From positions 189,614 to 253,613 of the forward strand of contig NW_002060944.1 of the NCBI RefSeq assembly GCF_000150275.1: DNA of 64,000 nt. Direction: 5' to 3'. Every line of letters starts with the position of its first letter. Position 1 is the first letter of the stretch. The notes beneath the pieces were generated by a model. That model made no database searches. It saw nothing but the letters and a program-made list of their open reading frames with translations, and was not told where the DNA came from. Source of the stretch: Trichoplax adhaerens (Eukaryota > Placozoa > Uniplacotomia > Trichoplacea > Trichoplacidae). Position numbers and translations under genes: made by a program. Of this stretch, positions 38,501-50,697 are shown piece by piece.

Positions 38501-38772
38501 CACCTATATACTTGCATCATCAATAAGTTTTATTAGTTTTAACGCCATTACTTTATCGCTAATTTACTTCTATATTATTTCCTTTCCTCGTCTTTTAGCT
38601 GACCAAATCTAATGGGCAACATCAAGATTTTAATAAACAACAGAGTACCAAGAAAGAATTACAAGAATTAAAGTACGAAAATCGTGAATTACGTGATCAA
38701 GTCCAAAAATTAACTACACGCTGCAATAAGTATCAGGATGAAATTGCTCAGTTAATTGAATTAGTTAGCTAG
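35580..38772 (+). CDS. NIN: Ninein homologue, short form
   Basis: Centrosome/basal-body protein that anchors microtubules at subdistal appendages. Exons in phase: 35580-35768 (Met start; LKAVLEEVSVVHAGFLDVRE .. LKTVCEHIGIENLSEE, first EF-hand-like unit), 35939-36115 (LFEELDVNKDGKLSFDEFL, a canonical EF-hand loop D.N.DGK.S.DEF, then a Ser/Pro-rich linker), 36245-36366 (FTSLDPNHSG), 36477-36549 (FVAAEAISELLSLQGLAHVQ), 36629-36707 (NKISIRQLSETLEHI), 36864-36915 (VTQAILSVYKNEVGFLR), 37088 to about 37220 (EQHKTEKERLKSDLARTTKE), about 37345-37446 (KYEEQKLKDELANSEE), about 38328-38448 (LASTHRRLVDAQRNVVRLTK) and about 38605-38772 (coiled coil, stop TAG). EF-hand order, linker position and the following Q/E/K-rich coiled coil match vertebrate ninein residues of roughly 180-480. 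The product would be about 500 residues against about 2000 in man. The donor after 37220 is not settled. Confidence 0.85.
37560..38220 (+). repeat. Diverged tandem repeat in a ninein intron
   Basis: Units of roughly 150 bp share a CCTCTCTCTTCTTCTAA-like pyrimidine tract followed by AGACGTTTGAAAATTGATAAAC-type sequence and TTGAATTAAA (for example near 37590-37690, 37830-37920, 37940-38010). The units are strongly diverged. Confidence 0.45.
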
Positions 38773-41436
38773 TTAAAACTGAGATTGCGACACAAGAAGA
38801 TAGTATAAAATAGGTAATCTTTTCCTCATTCATTGTTTCTGTGCTGATATAATCGGTACTAGTCTACTTTTTATCCTACAGACAATTTTTTGATCAACAT
38901 GAATAATCTACCTAAACAGTTAGCTATCTTAGCTCGCTACTGCTCATCTAGCTGATCACTGGTTTACTTTTTACGTTACAGACAACTTTATGACCAACGC
39001 ATATAATTAATCTACCTAAACAGTTAGCTATCTTAGCTCAATTCACTACCACTCATCTAATCAATCATTTGGCTGCTTTTTACATGTGTATAATCCTTTC
39101 TATAGAGATTGCTTTCAATCAGTTGATGAATAAATTAGTTAACATTTTCAATAATAACAATATCTCAGTACCTTTTGTGGAAAATCCATTAATAAACATA
39201 GCAATTGTATATTAATGTTCCATAAACAGTCGTAATAGTCATTAAATAAACTTAATTGTACATCTTAGCCTATGTACCTTCTAAAGCTGTTACTATTAGT
39301 ACATTTTACTGCTTTATACTTTTTTAACACTCTATATTGGGAATAACCACTTTAATAGAAATATTCTCAATCATTTGATGAATAAACTAGTCACCACTTT
39401 CAATAACAGCAACATGTCAATAATACCTGTGGAAAAGCTGTTAATATCTGTTCTTATCTGTTAATGTATTTCCTCAGCTTGATTTTTCCATACAGGTCGC
39501 CTTTAATTTAAAATTTACAACCACAGCAAGCATTATTTCACATCAATCAATACGTGCGGTTAATATCAAATTAAATTCACAGATTAAACAAACACAGTTT
39601 GTATTGTATTGGACTTCATCATCCTTTTTTAGTAATAAATTTTTTCCAACGTCTTCTGTTATATTATTTATCGCTCAAATTCGAAATCGATTTCAATTCA
39701 AATCAGTTATTCAATGAAAGGATAGTAAACAATCTGTTAACGAAGATAACTAATATACTTAGATACATGAAGCATGATGTCGAAAAACAATTCTATAATT
39801 TCCGTAGTCCGATACTTTCAGGCCATTTTTATTCAAGGATTGCAATCATACCATAGCACAATTGCACAGTACATCAAATGATGCAATGTATGAGACCTGA
39901 TTAAGAATGATAATCGAAAACCTTTTCATACAGGCACATTTATGCCAAATGACATTAAATAATTTTGCAACAAGCAATGGAGCATTTGCGGTTCTGTCTA
40001 CGGTATCAGATCAAGATCATATCTAACAAAATTGATAGTACTACTGTCAAACCATAAGCTACTTGTTAAAGATTAGCTAGGGATCTTATTCAAATGGATG
40101 ATTGAGGTACTAATATAAAATAGTGTAAAAGATAAATGGGGTAACTAGGTAAACATAGTCTCTTGATGATCGCATACGGCAGATCATACTAATGCTAGGT
40201 GAAAATGACTGAATCATTTTAGAATTGGCACGATATCAAAGAAAATTAATACAACACGAAATATTATGATATTCAATATTGCATGACAGCTTCATTTTCT
40301 TACCATTAATTATTAAAATGATACGTATGATAGACTAATAACCTACAACCTAAAGATTATCACTACCTTAACGCACTCTTGTAATAATAATTGAATGTAT
40401 CATTTTCTCAAGATCAAGTCTTGGAGAAAGCGGATACCATTAATTAGTACGACGTTGTAAGTAACGGGACGTGCTACATATCTGGTACGTCTTGGCTACG
40501 ATTAGTTATTAGTATGATATGAAGAGATTCCTCTTGCGTAACCTACGGCATATTAATAACTAGTCTGACCAGTCAGTACGCTATAATCTGTTTAAAGGTT
40601 GGTAAGTTAGGCAGCCGCTGTATCTTGAAGCATATTTATAAACTGATGTCGTAAAACTACTATGCGTATTACTTGCTCATCAAATTTACACTATGTATTT
40701 CAACACATAAGAGGAGGATATGATTATTTGTACTTGCTAAAGGTCTTCTTTCCCTAACTATTAAACGTCGAATAGTTTAACATACTCGTATGCTGTAACA
40801 AGAAAATCAACTATTTCTCTGCAATCGAGAGTAATATTATCAGCGGCAATTGTATATTATGTACTGTACATTGGTAGACATCATATACAATACTTGAAGT
40901 TATCGATCATACGCTAAATAGTATCAGATGCGAAGGCCTACACCGATCATTCTTGAAAATTTCATATAATATTATTTACTGTATTACCTGAAATTAAAGT
41001 ATGTGCATTACCTGATTTCGCAGATGATATACCATTAATGCTCGTATAACCTAAAGTAATACCATAACACAAGACTCCAAGAATAATACAATTAATTTCA
41101 TTCCATAGGTTGAAGTATCAAGTATTTAATAGGAGAGCAAACAACACTTTTCTGCATATTATAAGATTGACTAATGCAACGTATTCCTATACACGTAGTT
41201 AAGCAATTTCTACACTATTATAACTTTCAAAATGTCCCATATTTTTGTTTATTGTCAGGCAATAATGAAAATTTCTTTTATTAAAGTTTCAAGTATTAAA
41301 ATCAACCAACATCAAATTTATGAATATTGGTAAATCAGTGCCTTTTATCTACAATTTGTTCATCACATACAAAAATATATTTTAAAAGACGCATCTACTA
41401 GTTAATATTTGCATATACATATCGCTGAAAATTTCA
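38773..41436. other. Spacer between convergent ninein and CLC-7 genes
   Basis: Contains local duplications. A 100-bp unit starting GACAATTTTTTGATCAACAT at 38881 recurs at 38981 (GACAACTTTATGACCAACGC), both with CTACCTAAACAGTTAGCTAT. A second pair lies at 39100-39200 and 39350-39450 (TTTGATGAATAAACTAGTCA type). No gene is recognised; the 85-codon frame at 39599-39856 has no support. The 3' untranslated regions of both neighbours fall here. Confidence 0.55.
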
Positions 41437-44400
41437 TTATACTATGGCTAATTTCTCCATAATAACCTTGCCACCAGCTTGTGAATGCCGATATCGCGCC
41501 AAATCAACACGTGTGATAATTCCTATTACCTAATCGATATAATTAGCCTCGTAAGTCAGAGATTAATTTAATCTACGCATTAATGCGCATACATATGCCT
41601 TGAAAGTATCTGCACTACAGTATTACGATAGAACATAAAATTTGTTTACTTGATTTTTGCTGTTGATCACGACTATATGACGAAGACCCAAACCACGGAA
41701 TAGCCTATACAATCGTGGGAAGGACATGTTCTAAAGGAAATAAAATTTCAGGATACTTATGCATTTATATCTTGATCGATGTAGAAAGATACGAACATTA
41801 AGATAGCGTTAAAGCAAAGTTCAATTTTGCAAATCACCTCGTATACTGTATACGGGGACGGGTTCATAAACTTGGTTAAGTCAATAGTCTTATTCATATC
41901 TTCAGGTGGGATTTCACACTGTAAGGTAGAATTTATAAAGTATTTGTACAGCAGTACTTATTTCGAATAGTCAACAGTAGCAATGCTACATCTCTAGTTA
42001 CCTAATAGAGACATTAGCTATTTCTTTTATAAAATTAAAGTAACTGTGTCAGATAGTATCCTTGTAAATAAAATGAGTAAACTGTTACAAACCAAATAAT
42101 ACTCTATTTTTCATTACTTACTGAACACACTCTGTGAAAGTTAATTGTTCATTGATAACTGATGACTATATATTAGTCTTACCGAAAAATCATCGTGCTT
42201 GCTGTAAAAATGTTTAAAGGTATCGAAATCCTTCCCATTCAATCGGTAGTCTTTTAAGGGATGGTTGCTTTTATACAGCTAATGAAATAAGGGAATTATA
42301 ATAATTTAGTAATGGTGATAATTGATGAATATCAATACATTATATGTCCAAGTGGGAAAAATTGAAGTATTCAACAGTTACTTGGTTGATATTTGCATCA
42401 TTTCAAACCTGTAATTCTAAAATGGTCTTGAGTTCAGAAAGTAAGATTAAACCAATAAGTCTTCCTTTAACATTAGTATTATTCGCGGTAGCCGCAGTTC
42501 CCTCAACAGTCTTATTAAAGTAGGATAGAAAAATTTAAATTTAAAACAATTTTAAAAGAAAACTGCGCTGAAACACAATTATGAAGGTATGTGCACTAAC
42601 CAAGTTATCAACTACATCGTCATCAACAACTGGGTAGCCATTATGCCTCAAATCAGCATCTTTAATAACAGTGTAGATATCGGCCACCTTTTGTGAGTTT
42701 TAAGCAAATTTATTAGCTTGGACAGCCACAGTGTAATTACTAAAGTTATACATCATATCCAAGAATCATCATATTTACTCTTTCCGTTTTGCGTAAGGTA
42801 ATTACAGATTCGCAAGTTAAATCTCTGTAAGTTTTAAAAAAATTCACGACGTCAGAAGTGAAGAGCATACAGCCCTACTCTGTATACACTCCAACAATAC
42901 TAACTTTACGGTCAAACTACCAGATAAATCTGGCGGTTCCCAAGGCAGCAAAGGCACTTTCATTAATTGTACGTGAATGTCATATAATCCCTATAAAATT
43001 TCACATAAATAATTACAGATGGAAAATAAGTGTGTAAGAGTACCAATAGTAACAGTGGTTTTCACATGTATGGTCACAACATATTACCTCGTTAAAATAA
43101 TCACCAACTAATTTCGAAATTAAAATAACCACCATCAAAGGTAATCCAAACGCAATATCGCCAATAGCTTCGACAAGAATTACAGTAATGCTAATCGTCA
43201 TTCTAACAACGCCAGCTAAAAATACATAAAAATCAAGACTGTATCAGTAAAGCTTTCAATTAAGACTTCGGTTCTGGATATTTGTATCAAAATTATTATT
43301 TCCTAATACGTTTACCTAACATAGCCGCTGCTCCCATGAGAGCATATCTTCCCGGACTTGACCATTCCTGCAATACATGATAGGATTATAAAAAACACTT
43401 AATGTGATAAGCACTTTAATTGCATGGCTTACTTGTCCTGGAATTAAGTTAATAAGTTCTCCCAAAATCCTTCCCCACGCTGCACCAGTTAGGATACAAG
43501 GCACGAATAATCCGCTGGGTACATTAACTCCATAGGTCCAACAAGCGGTGAAGAAGAATATTACTGTAAACCAAATTAATGTCGGTATAGTGTATAGACC
43601 TATAATTGATTTGAAATATGCAACAATTCATTATAATGTAACCTGCCGTCTTGGTAGATGTACAGTGCTTGTACAATTTTATCACTATTACGAAATTATT
43701 CTTTTGCAAACCTTGTGGTGTGTGAAACATATTTTTAATCGCTTTCTCTGGCGTATTTAAAAACAATGTCGCCATTGTATTATAGTCGCCATTACCGCAC
43801 TTAAACTAAGTAAATGGTGTTAATAATGTTAAATGGTTGTAATTTTTCTTAATTACTCACTTAATACAACAGTCATTTAATTACCGATGTAAAATTAAAA
43901 GTTTCCAGTTCTGATTGTATGGCTTCATACTTTGGCTGACAGCCTTGATTTAACGATACAGCCAGGAATGCAGCAGCTGTGCAAACAATGATAACAACGA
44001 TCGCCTCCAATAATTTTAAATAGCTCTTTCGAATATTCCTACAAACAACGCAAATATCGGTTAGTGAATTGCTTATCGATTCATGGGCTAGAAATAAAAA
44101 AATTAGGAGCTATCCATTCACTTACCTCATTCTATGCAAGGATAATTTATAGTTTATGTAATTAAATAATGCGCCAAGTAATCCTCCTAAAAATATAGTA
44201 GATCAAATCAAGCTAAGGCGAAGAAAAAGAATAATTAGAAGCAATAGTATATTTTCTATTCTTGTTATTTACCAACAATGCCCATTAAGAAGAAAATAGG
44301 TAGCTCATAACCGTAGTAAGTGACACCCTGAAATGTTTGAATTTGGTTCGAAAATAAATAAAAAATTAAACTGAACAAATTATTTTAATGTTTTTATTTG

Positions 44401-47385
44401 CTAATACCTTTTTAAAGTCACCGAAATCTAGTAAACCAGGGAAAGATAAATTAAATGGCATACCATGGATGAAGGATCGTATCACGTTTAAAGTGAACGT
44501 TGATGTCATTGACGCAAAAAACTAAAAATAATGGAGCCTTATTAATTGTGGCTACTTGCATCGAAATTTACAAGAAATCCCGCCAAGTAATATATCAATC
44601 AAATGGACATCAATAATATAATTCTTATATTTCAATACGGGATTATAGCTTCAAATAACAGATGTGCTATATAATTAACTTGTGCAAATTGAAATTAATT
44701 TTACTTAATCTCAACATACAATTCTCCACGTAATTGATTGATACCAGAAGCTGGCACCTTCTTCTAAGCTAAATAATACACCACCTGTAAATGCAATGGG
44801 TCAGGTACATTATTTATTTTAGCAATAGAGAGTTGCATAAATATCGTTAATAGATATTATTATTTCATAAACTTGTGGTCTGTAATCTGTTAAAATTGTA
44901 GTGCACTGCTCAACTAGTAGGTTATCCTAGGCGATACTAAATTATCATGTGCGAATAAGCTTCGATTAAGATCGGATGGAGTTCTTACCTACAGGTGAAC
45001 CAAAAGCAGCAGAAACACCCGCAGCTGCACCTGCAGATACAAAATCACGTTTTTCCACAGGCGAACGAAAGTAATGAAAAATCTACAAATACATAGCGAC
45101 AGAAATTGGTGATTAATGGTAATGGTTGCCTGCTATCGAAATCAAGGCGGTAATTCACAATGCTTACATTGAAAGAACATTTTCCTATGGTCACCTTGCC
45201 ATTAGAAATGGCAGCGGCCAGTGCAGCTCCAGAATGTATCATAGGGCCTTCCTATATCATGTAATATTTAAAAAGTCGGTCAGTTGTATGTATGCTTAAG
45301 AGTATTCAGTTTTGTAGTAATGTAAAATTAAGCAGTTTAGTAACGATACCTTCCCAACAGGGAGACCTCCAGCTACAGAAAACAAAACGCCAACAGCTTT
45401 TGCGACCAAAGTCTGTGTAAAATAATCCCGGTAATACCACGTTTAGCAAGAAAGCATCACATTTGTTTCATAAGAAATATCTTAAACATTAAAAGTAGTC
45501 GTGCAATGTCACTTTAGAACCCGTTAGACTGAATGATCAGGCCTACCTTCAAGCGGACACATCGCTGAATATTCACACCGTTAAGGAAGCATTTAATTTG
45601 AGGTATACCACTTCCAATTGCCACTGGCTACATAAATGGTACGGAAGGGTGAATATTTACAGCATACTACCATAATCATTTTGATATCAGTATTTAACTG
45701 TTGCCAGTAACTTGAAAATTATTAAAGTAAAATTAGCGGCATCGCTGTTACTTTGCTAATTTTACCTCTAAATATACAACCAAAGCAGCCGCTATAAAAA
45801 CCAAGCTAATGCTAAGGGCCAACCATATTAGATACGGTTGAGCTAGGCAATCTTGGAAATAACACCTGGTAAATGCTAAGATGGATGAAGCACGCATGTT
45901 ATTCTTATAAACGCTGTACCATTTTAATTTCATCATTTCTCAAAGATCATAGCAAGTAAAGACTGTATACCTGTTGTTATCCACAAATATTTTACACTGG
46001 ATATCGCATTGATGCCTACGTCAATTAGGGCTGCAACGCAAGCTGTGCTAACGCCAATTAGAAACATGATGATCCATCTTTGAATGTTTACAAATGATAA
46101 TATCTACGTTGTAATAATAATAATTCAAGATTTATAAAAGTTTCTGATTTAATTTATCAAGCACAAAATTCTTTTATTGTAAATATTGTACTCCGAAATA
46201 ATCGATAAACTAAAGCAATTCAACTCGGTGTTAAGGATATAGACGCAATATATGAATGGTAAGTTATCACAAATGTGAGTATGTTCTAGTACAAGACCAG
46301 AAATTGAATCCAATATCACATTAATGGTATAGATACGAGTATAATTAATTGCTGCAACTAAATCTATCCTAATGCTATACGGTCGATGTAATGTATTTAT
46401 CGTAAAATACGTGGAAAACAATTTTAAATTGCAAGACTATTTTATTGTATCTACGCGTACGAGTATATTCCCATACAATCCAAAACTAGACCTATCTAAT
46501 CCGATGTAAACAGTATCGATGTAATATAGCTATAGTAGGTTACAGCCGTAAATTTCAGTTATAGGTGCTGTTTCTTACAGATGCTTCCTTTGGAGGAATC
46601 TGAAAAACTCTTTCCCAGTTTTCAATATTATCCGATCTATCATAATCGAAACTCTATAGTATTGACAAAAAGGTAATTTCATTAGGCATGATAGTTCTAA
46701 TATGCAGTGAATATGTTGAATATACAACGTGAATTTTTAAATTCTAAAAAGTAATGTCCTTATACAATAATATCCGTTATTCTGAGCAGCTGAAATTGGA
46801 TAAAATTTCACTCATCACTTTTCCATTATAATTTAACTTTTGATCAAGCTGTTACCTACCATGACAATATACATTACCTCATATTGCTTGGATATTTCAT
46901 CTAAGCCTTGATGGTGGGCATGACTAGCGTGCTAATAATTATACAGTATAGATATTAGTTGAAGTTCGTCAATGTATTGTTGCATGTTATCGATCGTTTC
47001 CTAGTACTGTAAATTGAAAGTGTGCCTTGACTTTATCGTAACGTATTTATTTCATTAGCTCACGGCTTCTATATTAACTATTCCAATGCAATTCATTACA
47101 CTTACGTTTATTGAATAGTTGTTAACAACCGGCTTTATTTCGGTGCTTGTATCGTCGATAGATGAGTACTGTAGGTATTCAAAATAAGTAATTGTAAGTA
47201 GTGAATTGCGTAGCAAAAGTACCGAGAATGTTATTATAATAGCAACATGTTTTATATTTGCATTTGAATTTTTGATTGATGTTTATGGATGTATTTTGAA
47301 TTTCATCAATACTGTATCAATAAGTGGATTGATATAAGGATGTGGTGTCTACCATGCCGAGGCAGAAAGGAGAAGAAGCTGTCAT
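41437..47385 (-). CDS. CLCN7: CLC-7-like lysosomal chloride/proton exchanger
   Basis: Endolysosomal 2Cl-/H+ antiporter that, with Ostm1, balances charge during lysosome acidification. About 20 small exons. N-terminal cytosolic part: 47168-47106 ([15 protein letters not shown]), 46931-46878 ([15 protein letters not shown]), 46653-46579 ([13 protein letters not shown]), 46103-45971 ([20 protein letters not shown]). Membrane part: [14 protein letters not shown] at about 45640-45590 (selectivity loop), GGLPVGK then EGPMIHSG at about 45360 and 45250 (GKEGP with the gating Glu), [20 protein letters not shown] about 45050, [11 protein letters not shown] about 44790 (carries the proton-Glu position), [13 protein letters not shown] about 44500, [17 protein letters not shown] about 43750, [16 protein letters not shown] about 43470, [13 protein letters not shown] about 43330, [18 protein letters not shown] about 43180. 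C-terminal CBS pair: [15 protein letters not shown] about 42950, [10 protein letters not shown] about 42640, [14 protein letters not shown] about 41900, [15 protein letters not shown] about 41690, [13 protein letters not shown] about 41500, stop 41439-41437. The first exon 47385-47353 ([11 protein letters not shown]) is less sure. Confidence 0.95.
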
Positions 47386-49400
47386 GCTTCATCGTCACTT
47401 AATGAAATACGATAAATTTGTGGTCATTCAATATGATGATGAGTATGGATTAATATTGTGTATTTGTTATCATTATACCTAGTACAATAATTAATTTATA
47501 CATTATAATAAATACTAGTAGAACCCGCGTTTGTTCTACTTTGCTTACTGTATGCACTTGTACTTTTTATTATACAATTGTCAGAATAGGAGCCATTTTT
47601 CCAATCACAACTTGAGCAACTCTGAGAAATCATATAAAGCTTGTCGGATTTTTCTAGAGTGGGGGTACAGGCTGTACAGTAATTGTAATGCAATATTTCT
47701 CAGCAGTGATACTAATGGTGTCTCCTCAGGTAGTGATGATGTTACATATATAATTAATCCTATTAAGATTTAAAGAGGTTCAAGTTCCTTCTCGAAATTT
47801 GCAAAATCTTGATACATTAAAATGGATATTTTACGTTTTATTCAATGGATGGGAAAGATTTGTCCTGTATGGAACGTGATGCAGTTGCGTTAGTATTGGA
47901 TGCTTTTAATGAATTTTATCAATGGTCCAGTTCTTCTTTATTTTCCATTCCATAAGAATCAAGTGTATTCATGCTGAGGAGTACATCTGCGTATAAGTGT
48001 ATGCGTTGATCGATCTCTTAAGTTTAGAAAACCAATTAAAAGCGCACAAGTGTTTTACTAGAAGTCCATCTTGTATAAGATATAACGACATTGCTTTACT
48101 CGAAGTAAATGATTCAAGTTGAACATAGAAATGTGTTTGCCTTATTCACTCCAATTATGGGAAATAAGATACTAATATAGATCAAAGTAGCTCATACCTA
48201 TGGCATGCTGTCAAAGAAGAGATGATGGCAATCACTTGACTCACAGTCAATACCATAAAGTTTAGAAGCGTTTATTATCTCTGAATGTTTCTATCGATAA
48301 ATGAATTAGATGCGTATGTACGCTCGTATATTCAAGAGTTTATTTTCCATGACATTGATTGGACTGATGAAGGACATCAACCTGATGTTCTTTTCGCTAT
48401 CATTTGAAATTTATAGTCGTTGATTCTACGGTCCATCAAGAAGTTTATTATTCGATCAGACATGTGCGCTCAAGAGTTTTTATTCCATTCTACACTGTTG
48501 CGGTATGAATCGTTGGCCATGTCCTATTTGGCGTAATCATTTCAACTTCATTTTCAGATTTAGTATACTATCGATGAAAGGAAAGAATTATGAAGGACCA
48601 GTACAAGTTATCGTTGTAATCAGGTCTACGCTCGTATATCCATGGTGGAATAGGATAGACAAAAATAATGTTCAAGCGATACTGGTCTTACCGACTAATT
48701 CACAGATTGAATCTAGGTACGATCCATAGCACCATCGTTCAATAACGATGCTATGATCATTATAATCAAGTGTTTACGTTGATTTTTTAATTTTTATTTC
48801 ATAGCATGGTTACTTGCGACTGGTAGAAAATAGCAAACTACTGTACCGTGGTGGATAAAAAAGTATGTTGGCAAGAGAAAATTTTGTTTTCAAGTGGTCG
48901 ATAGACAGAATCTGCAAGTGTATTTTCGATTTAATAGAAACAAAGTATTGGCAATGTTGAACAAGATGATTCTCCTCTTCTCGTCCAGGATGCATGACCA
49001 AGTTGACTATTGCCTTGTCGATCGATCGATCGTATTGGTTCTTTATCGTAGATACACCAACAACAATAAACTATCCTCTATTGGTTTCATGTCAATGATA
49101 TACAATCCTCTTGGATGTCTTAGATGCTCATTCGCCCCATCCATGCTTACTCCTACCTAGCATAAAGATGGGATCCTACTGAAAAGACTCCAATTGCCTA
49201 TCGACTGAATGGATCGTCATGGTAATGTTGTGATTGAAGTTGGACCCAACCAACCTTGCACTTGAAGTAAACTAGCTACGTCTCCTAGCGAGAGAAGATA
49301 GCAAATCACTTACGTTTTGAAGGTGAGAGTGCATTAAAGGAGATTGCTCGCCTCGTTTCACATTCAATTTGACCATCTTGCTTGCTCTCTCTTAATGCTT
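47386..49400 (+). other. Interval with possible transposase relic
   Basis: Coding-like fragments on the plus strand are broken by stops: 47840-47955 (MDGKDLSCMERDAVALVLDA), 48286-48405 (LNELDAYVRSYIQEFIF, HDIDWTDEGHQPDVLFA), 48410-48500 (VDSTVHQEVYYSIRHVRSRV), 48505-48729 (KNYEGPVQVIVVIRSTLVYP) and 48894-49160. The order, with a D-containing VDSTVHQ..YYS.RH block followed by a hydrophobic VQVIVV segment, is reminiscent of a DDE-type transposase (DDE_Tnp_4 style). This is a weak resemblance; it could instead be a small gene with unplaced introns. Confidence 0.3.
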
Positions 49401-49862
49401 GTCAACAATCATGGAGAAAATGGCTTTCCAAGGCTTCCGACATAGCTTGGCAAATGGATGGAAAGATTGAAGGGGGGGGGCAGTCGTTCCTACGTCCTAT
49501 GACGTCAACGATAGCGGGTCTGTGTCTCCAGTAGCACGTACGCGCTCGCGGTACGTGCTCACTGAGGGACGACAGTGCAGTAGAGTCAGAGCTGATCGAG
49601 TCAGACGCAGTACTGGTTTGCTGCTGCTTGCGCGTCAGTGTCTGCGAGGTGGAAATCACGTGGTCTACGCGAGATTGAAGTGGAGTTCCCTACAGTACTG
49701 TGCGTACAGTACATTAGTGTTACACTATTGTACTGTACAGTACTGTAGAAGAAGGTCTTCCTTGGTCTTCTTGTCTGGTCTTTTTCTACTCTAGTAGTCG
49801 ATGATACAAGGGATAACTTGACGAAGCACAATCTGTCCAGTTGTAAAAAAGAATTTCTACAC

Positions 49863-49933
49863 TGTACAGGGTGTACGGAATGTGTTGCTACGAAAAAATG
49901 CTAAATTTCGTGTAAAACTAGGTACCCTGTACA
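49863..49933. repeat. 10-bp inverted repeat
   Basis: TGTACAGGGT at 49863-49872 and its reverse complement ACCCTGTACA at 49924-49933 enclose 51 bases. It lies at the left edge of the dense TACAGT region. Confidence 0.65.
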
Positions 49934-50103
49934 CTTATTTTGAAGGGTCTCAACTGTACAGTAGACTACACCAATACCGGTGTAACTTGGCAGACAGTAG
50001 TGTACAGTCTATTTGATACAGTATCAACTTCAAACACTGTAGCAAAACCTGAACAGTACGTACAGTACAGTAATACTGTACAGTATAGTGTACAGTGTAC
50101 AGT

Positions 50104-50412
50104 CCGCCATTTTGGGTCCTGTATTCTACTGTACAGTACAGTGTACAGTCTACAGTATTTGGTACAGTATTAGCTTCAAACACTGTAGCAAAACCTACAG
50201 TATACTGTACAGTACAGTACAGTACTACAGTATACAGTAGTGTACAGTGTACAGTCCGCCATTTTGGGTCCTGTATTCTACAGTGTACAGTCTATGTGGT
50301 ACAGTATCAACTTCAAACACTGTAGCAAAACCTGTACTGTACTACAGTGTACAGTATATAGTGTACAGTACTGTGTATCGACGTACAGTACTGTAGAGTT
50401 CGCCATTTTGGG
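50104..50412 (+). promoter_or_regulatory. Three CGCCATTTTGGG motifs (YY1-like)
   Basis: CCGCCATTTTGGG occurs at 50104-50116 and 50256-50268, and TCGCCATTTTGGG at about 50400-50412, always followed by a CCTGTA-type word. This fits the YY1 consensus (CGCCATNTT). Each motif is in one tandem unit, so the three could have arisen by duplication. In mammals YY1 sites are frequent near genes for mitochondrial and ribosomal functions, which suits the adjacent MRPL12; use by this organism is inferred. Confidence 0.45.
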
Positions 50413-50697
50413 CCCTGTACTCTACAGTGTACAGTGTACACTGTACAGTACCAAGAGAGAGTACGGAAGAACGACAGCTCCATGTGCTATACTGCTGGCA
50501 CGACACTGGTCAGTACAGCTTACGCATACTGTACTGGAAAGTGCAGTCTGCAGCAAACGTCCAACCGGTCCACCCTACAGTACCCCATGTTGCATACTAC
50601 AGTACACAGTAGACTGGACTGGACTGGAATGGACTGTAGGAGGAAAGGCCAGTCCAAAAGCAATCACGTTGTGCAAGGACAGAAGGCTTCAAACAAA

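Larger units (their letters stand above)
49440..50690 (+). repeat. GC-richer TACAGTAC repeat block upstream of MRPL12
   Basis: Base composition changes sharply from the AT-rich surroundings. The left part has a 9-G run (49472-49480), a palindromic CRE-type TGACGTCA (49500-49507) and a 9-bp-stem hairpin AGCACGTAC..GTACGTGCT (49533-49559). From about 49690 on it is dominated by TACAGT/ACTGTA words. Three tandem units of about 145 bp are marked by ATCAACTTCAAACACTGTAG-like sequence at 50022, 50168 and 50305. The block ends at the MRPL12 start codon. It may act as its promoter or be a transposon or satellite remnant. Confidence 0.7.

Noticed and set aside
49402-50325. Overlapping long frames on both strands in the repeat island
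   Set aside because: They are by-products of the repeated TACAGT words, which rarely make stops in some frames; none has a plausible protein sequence.
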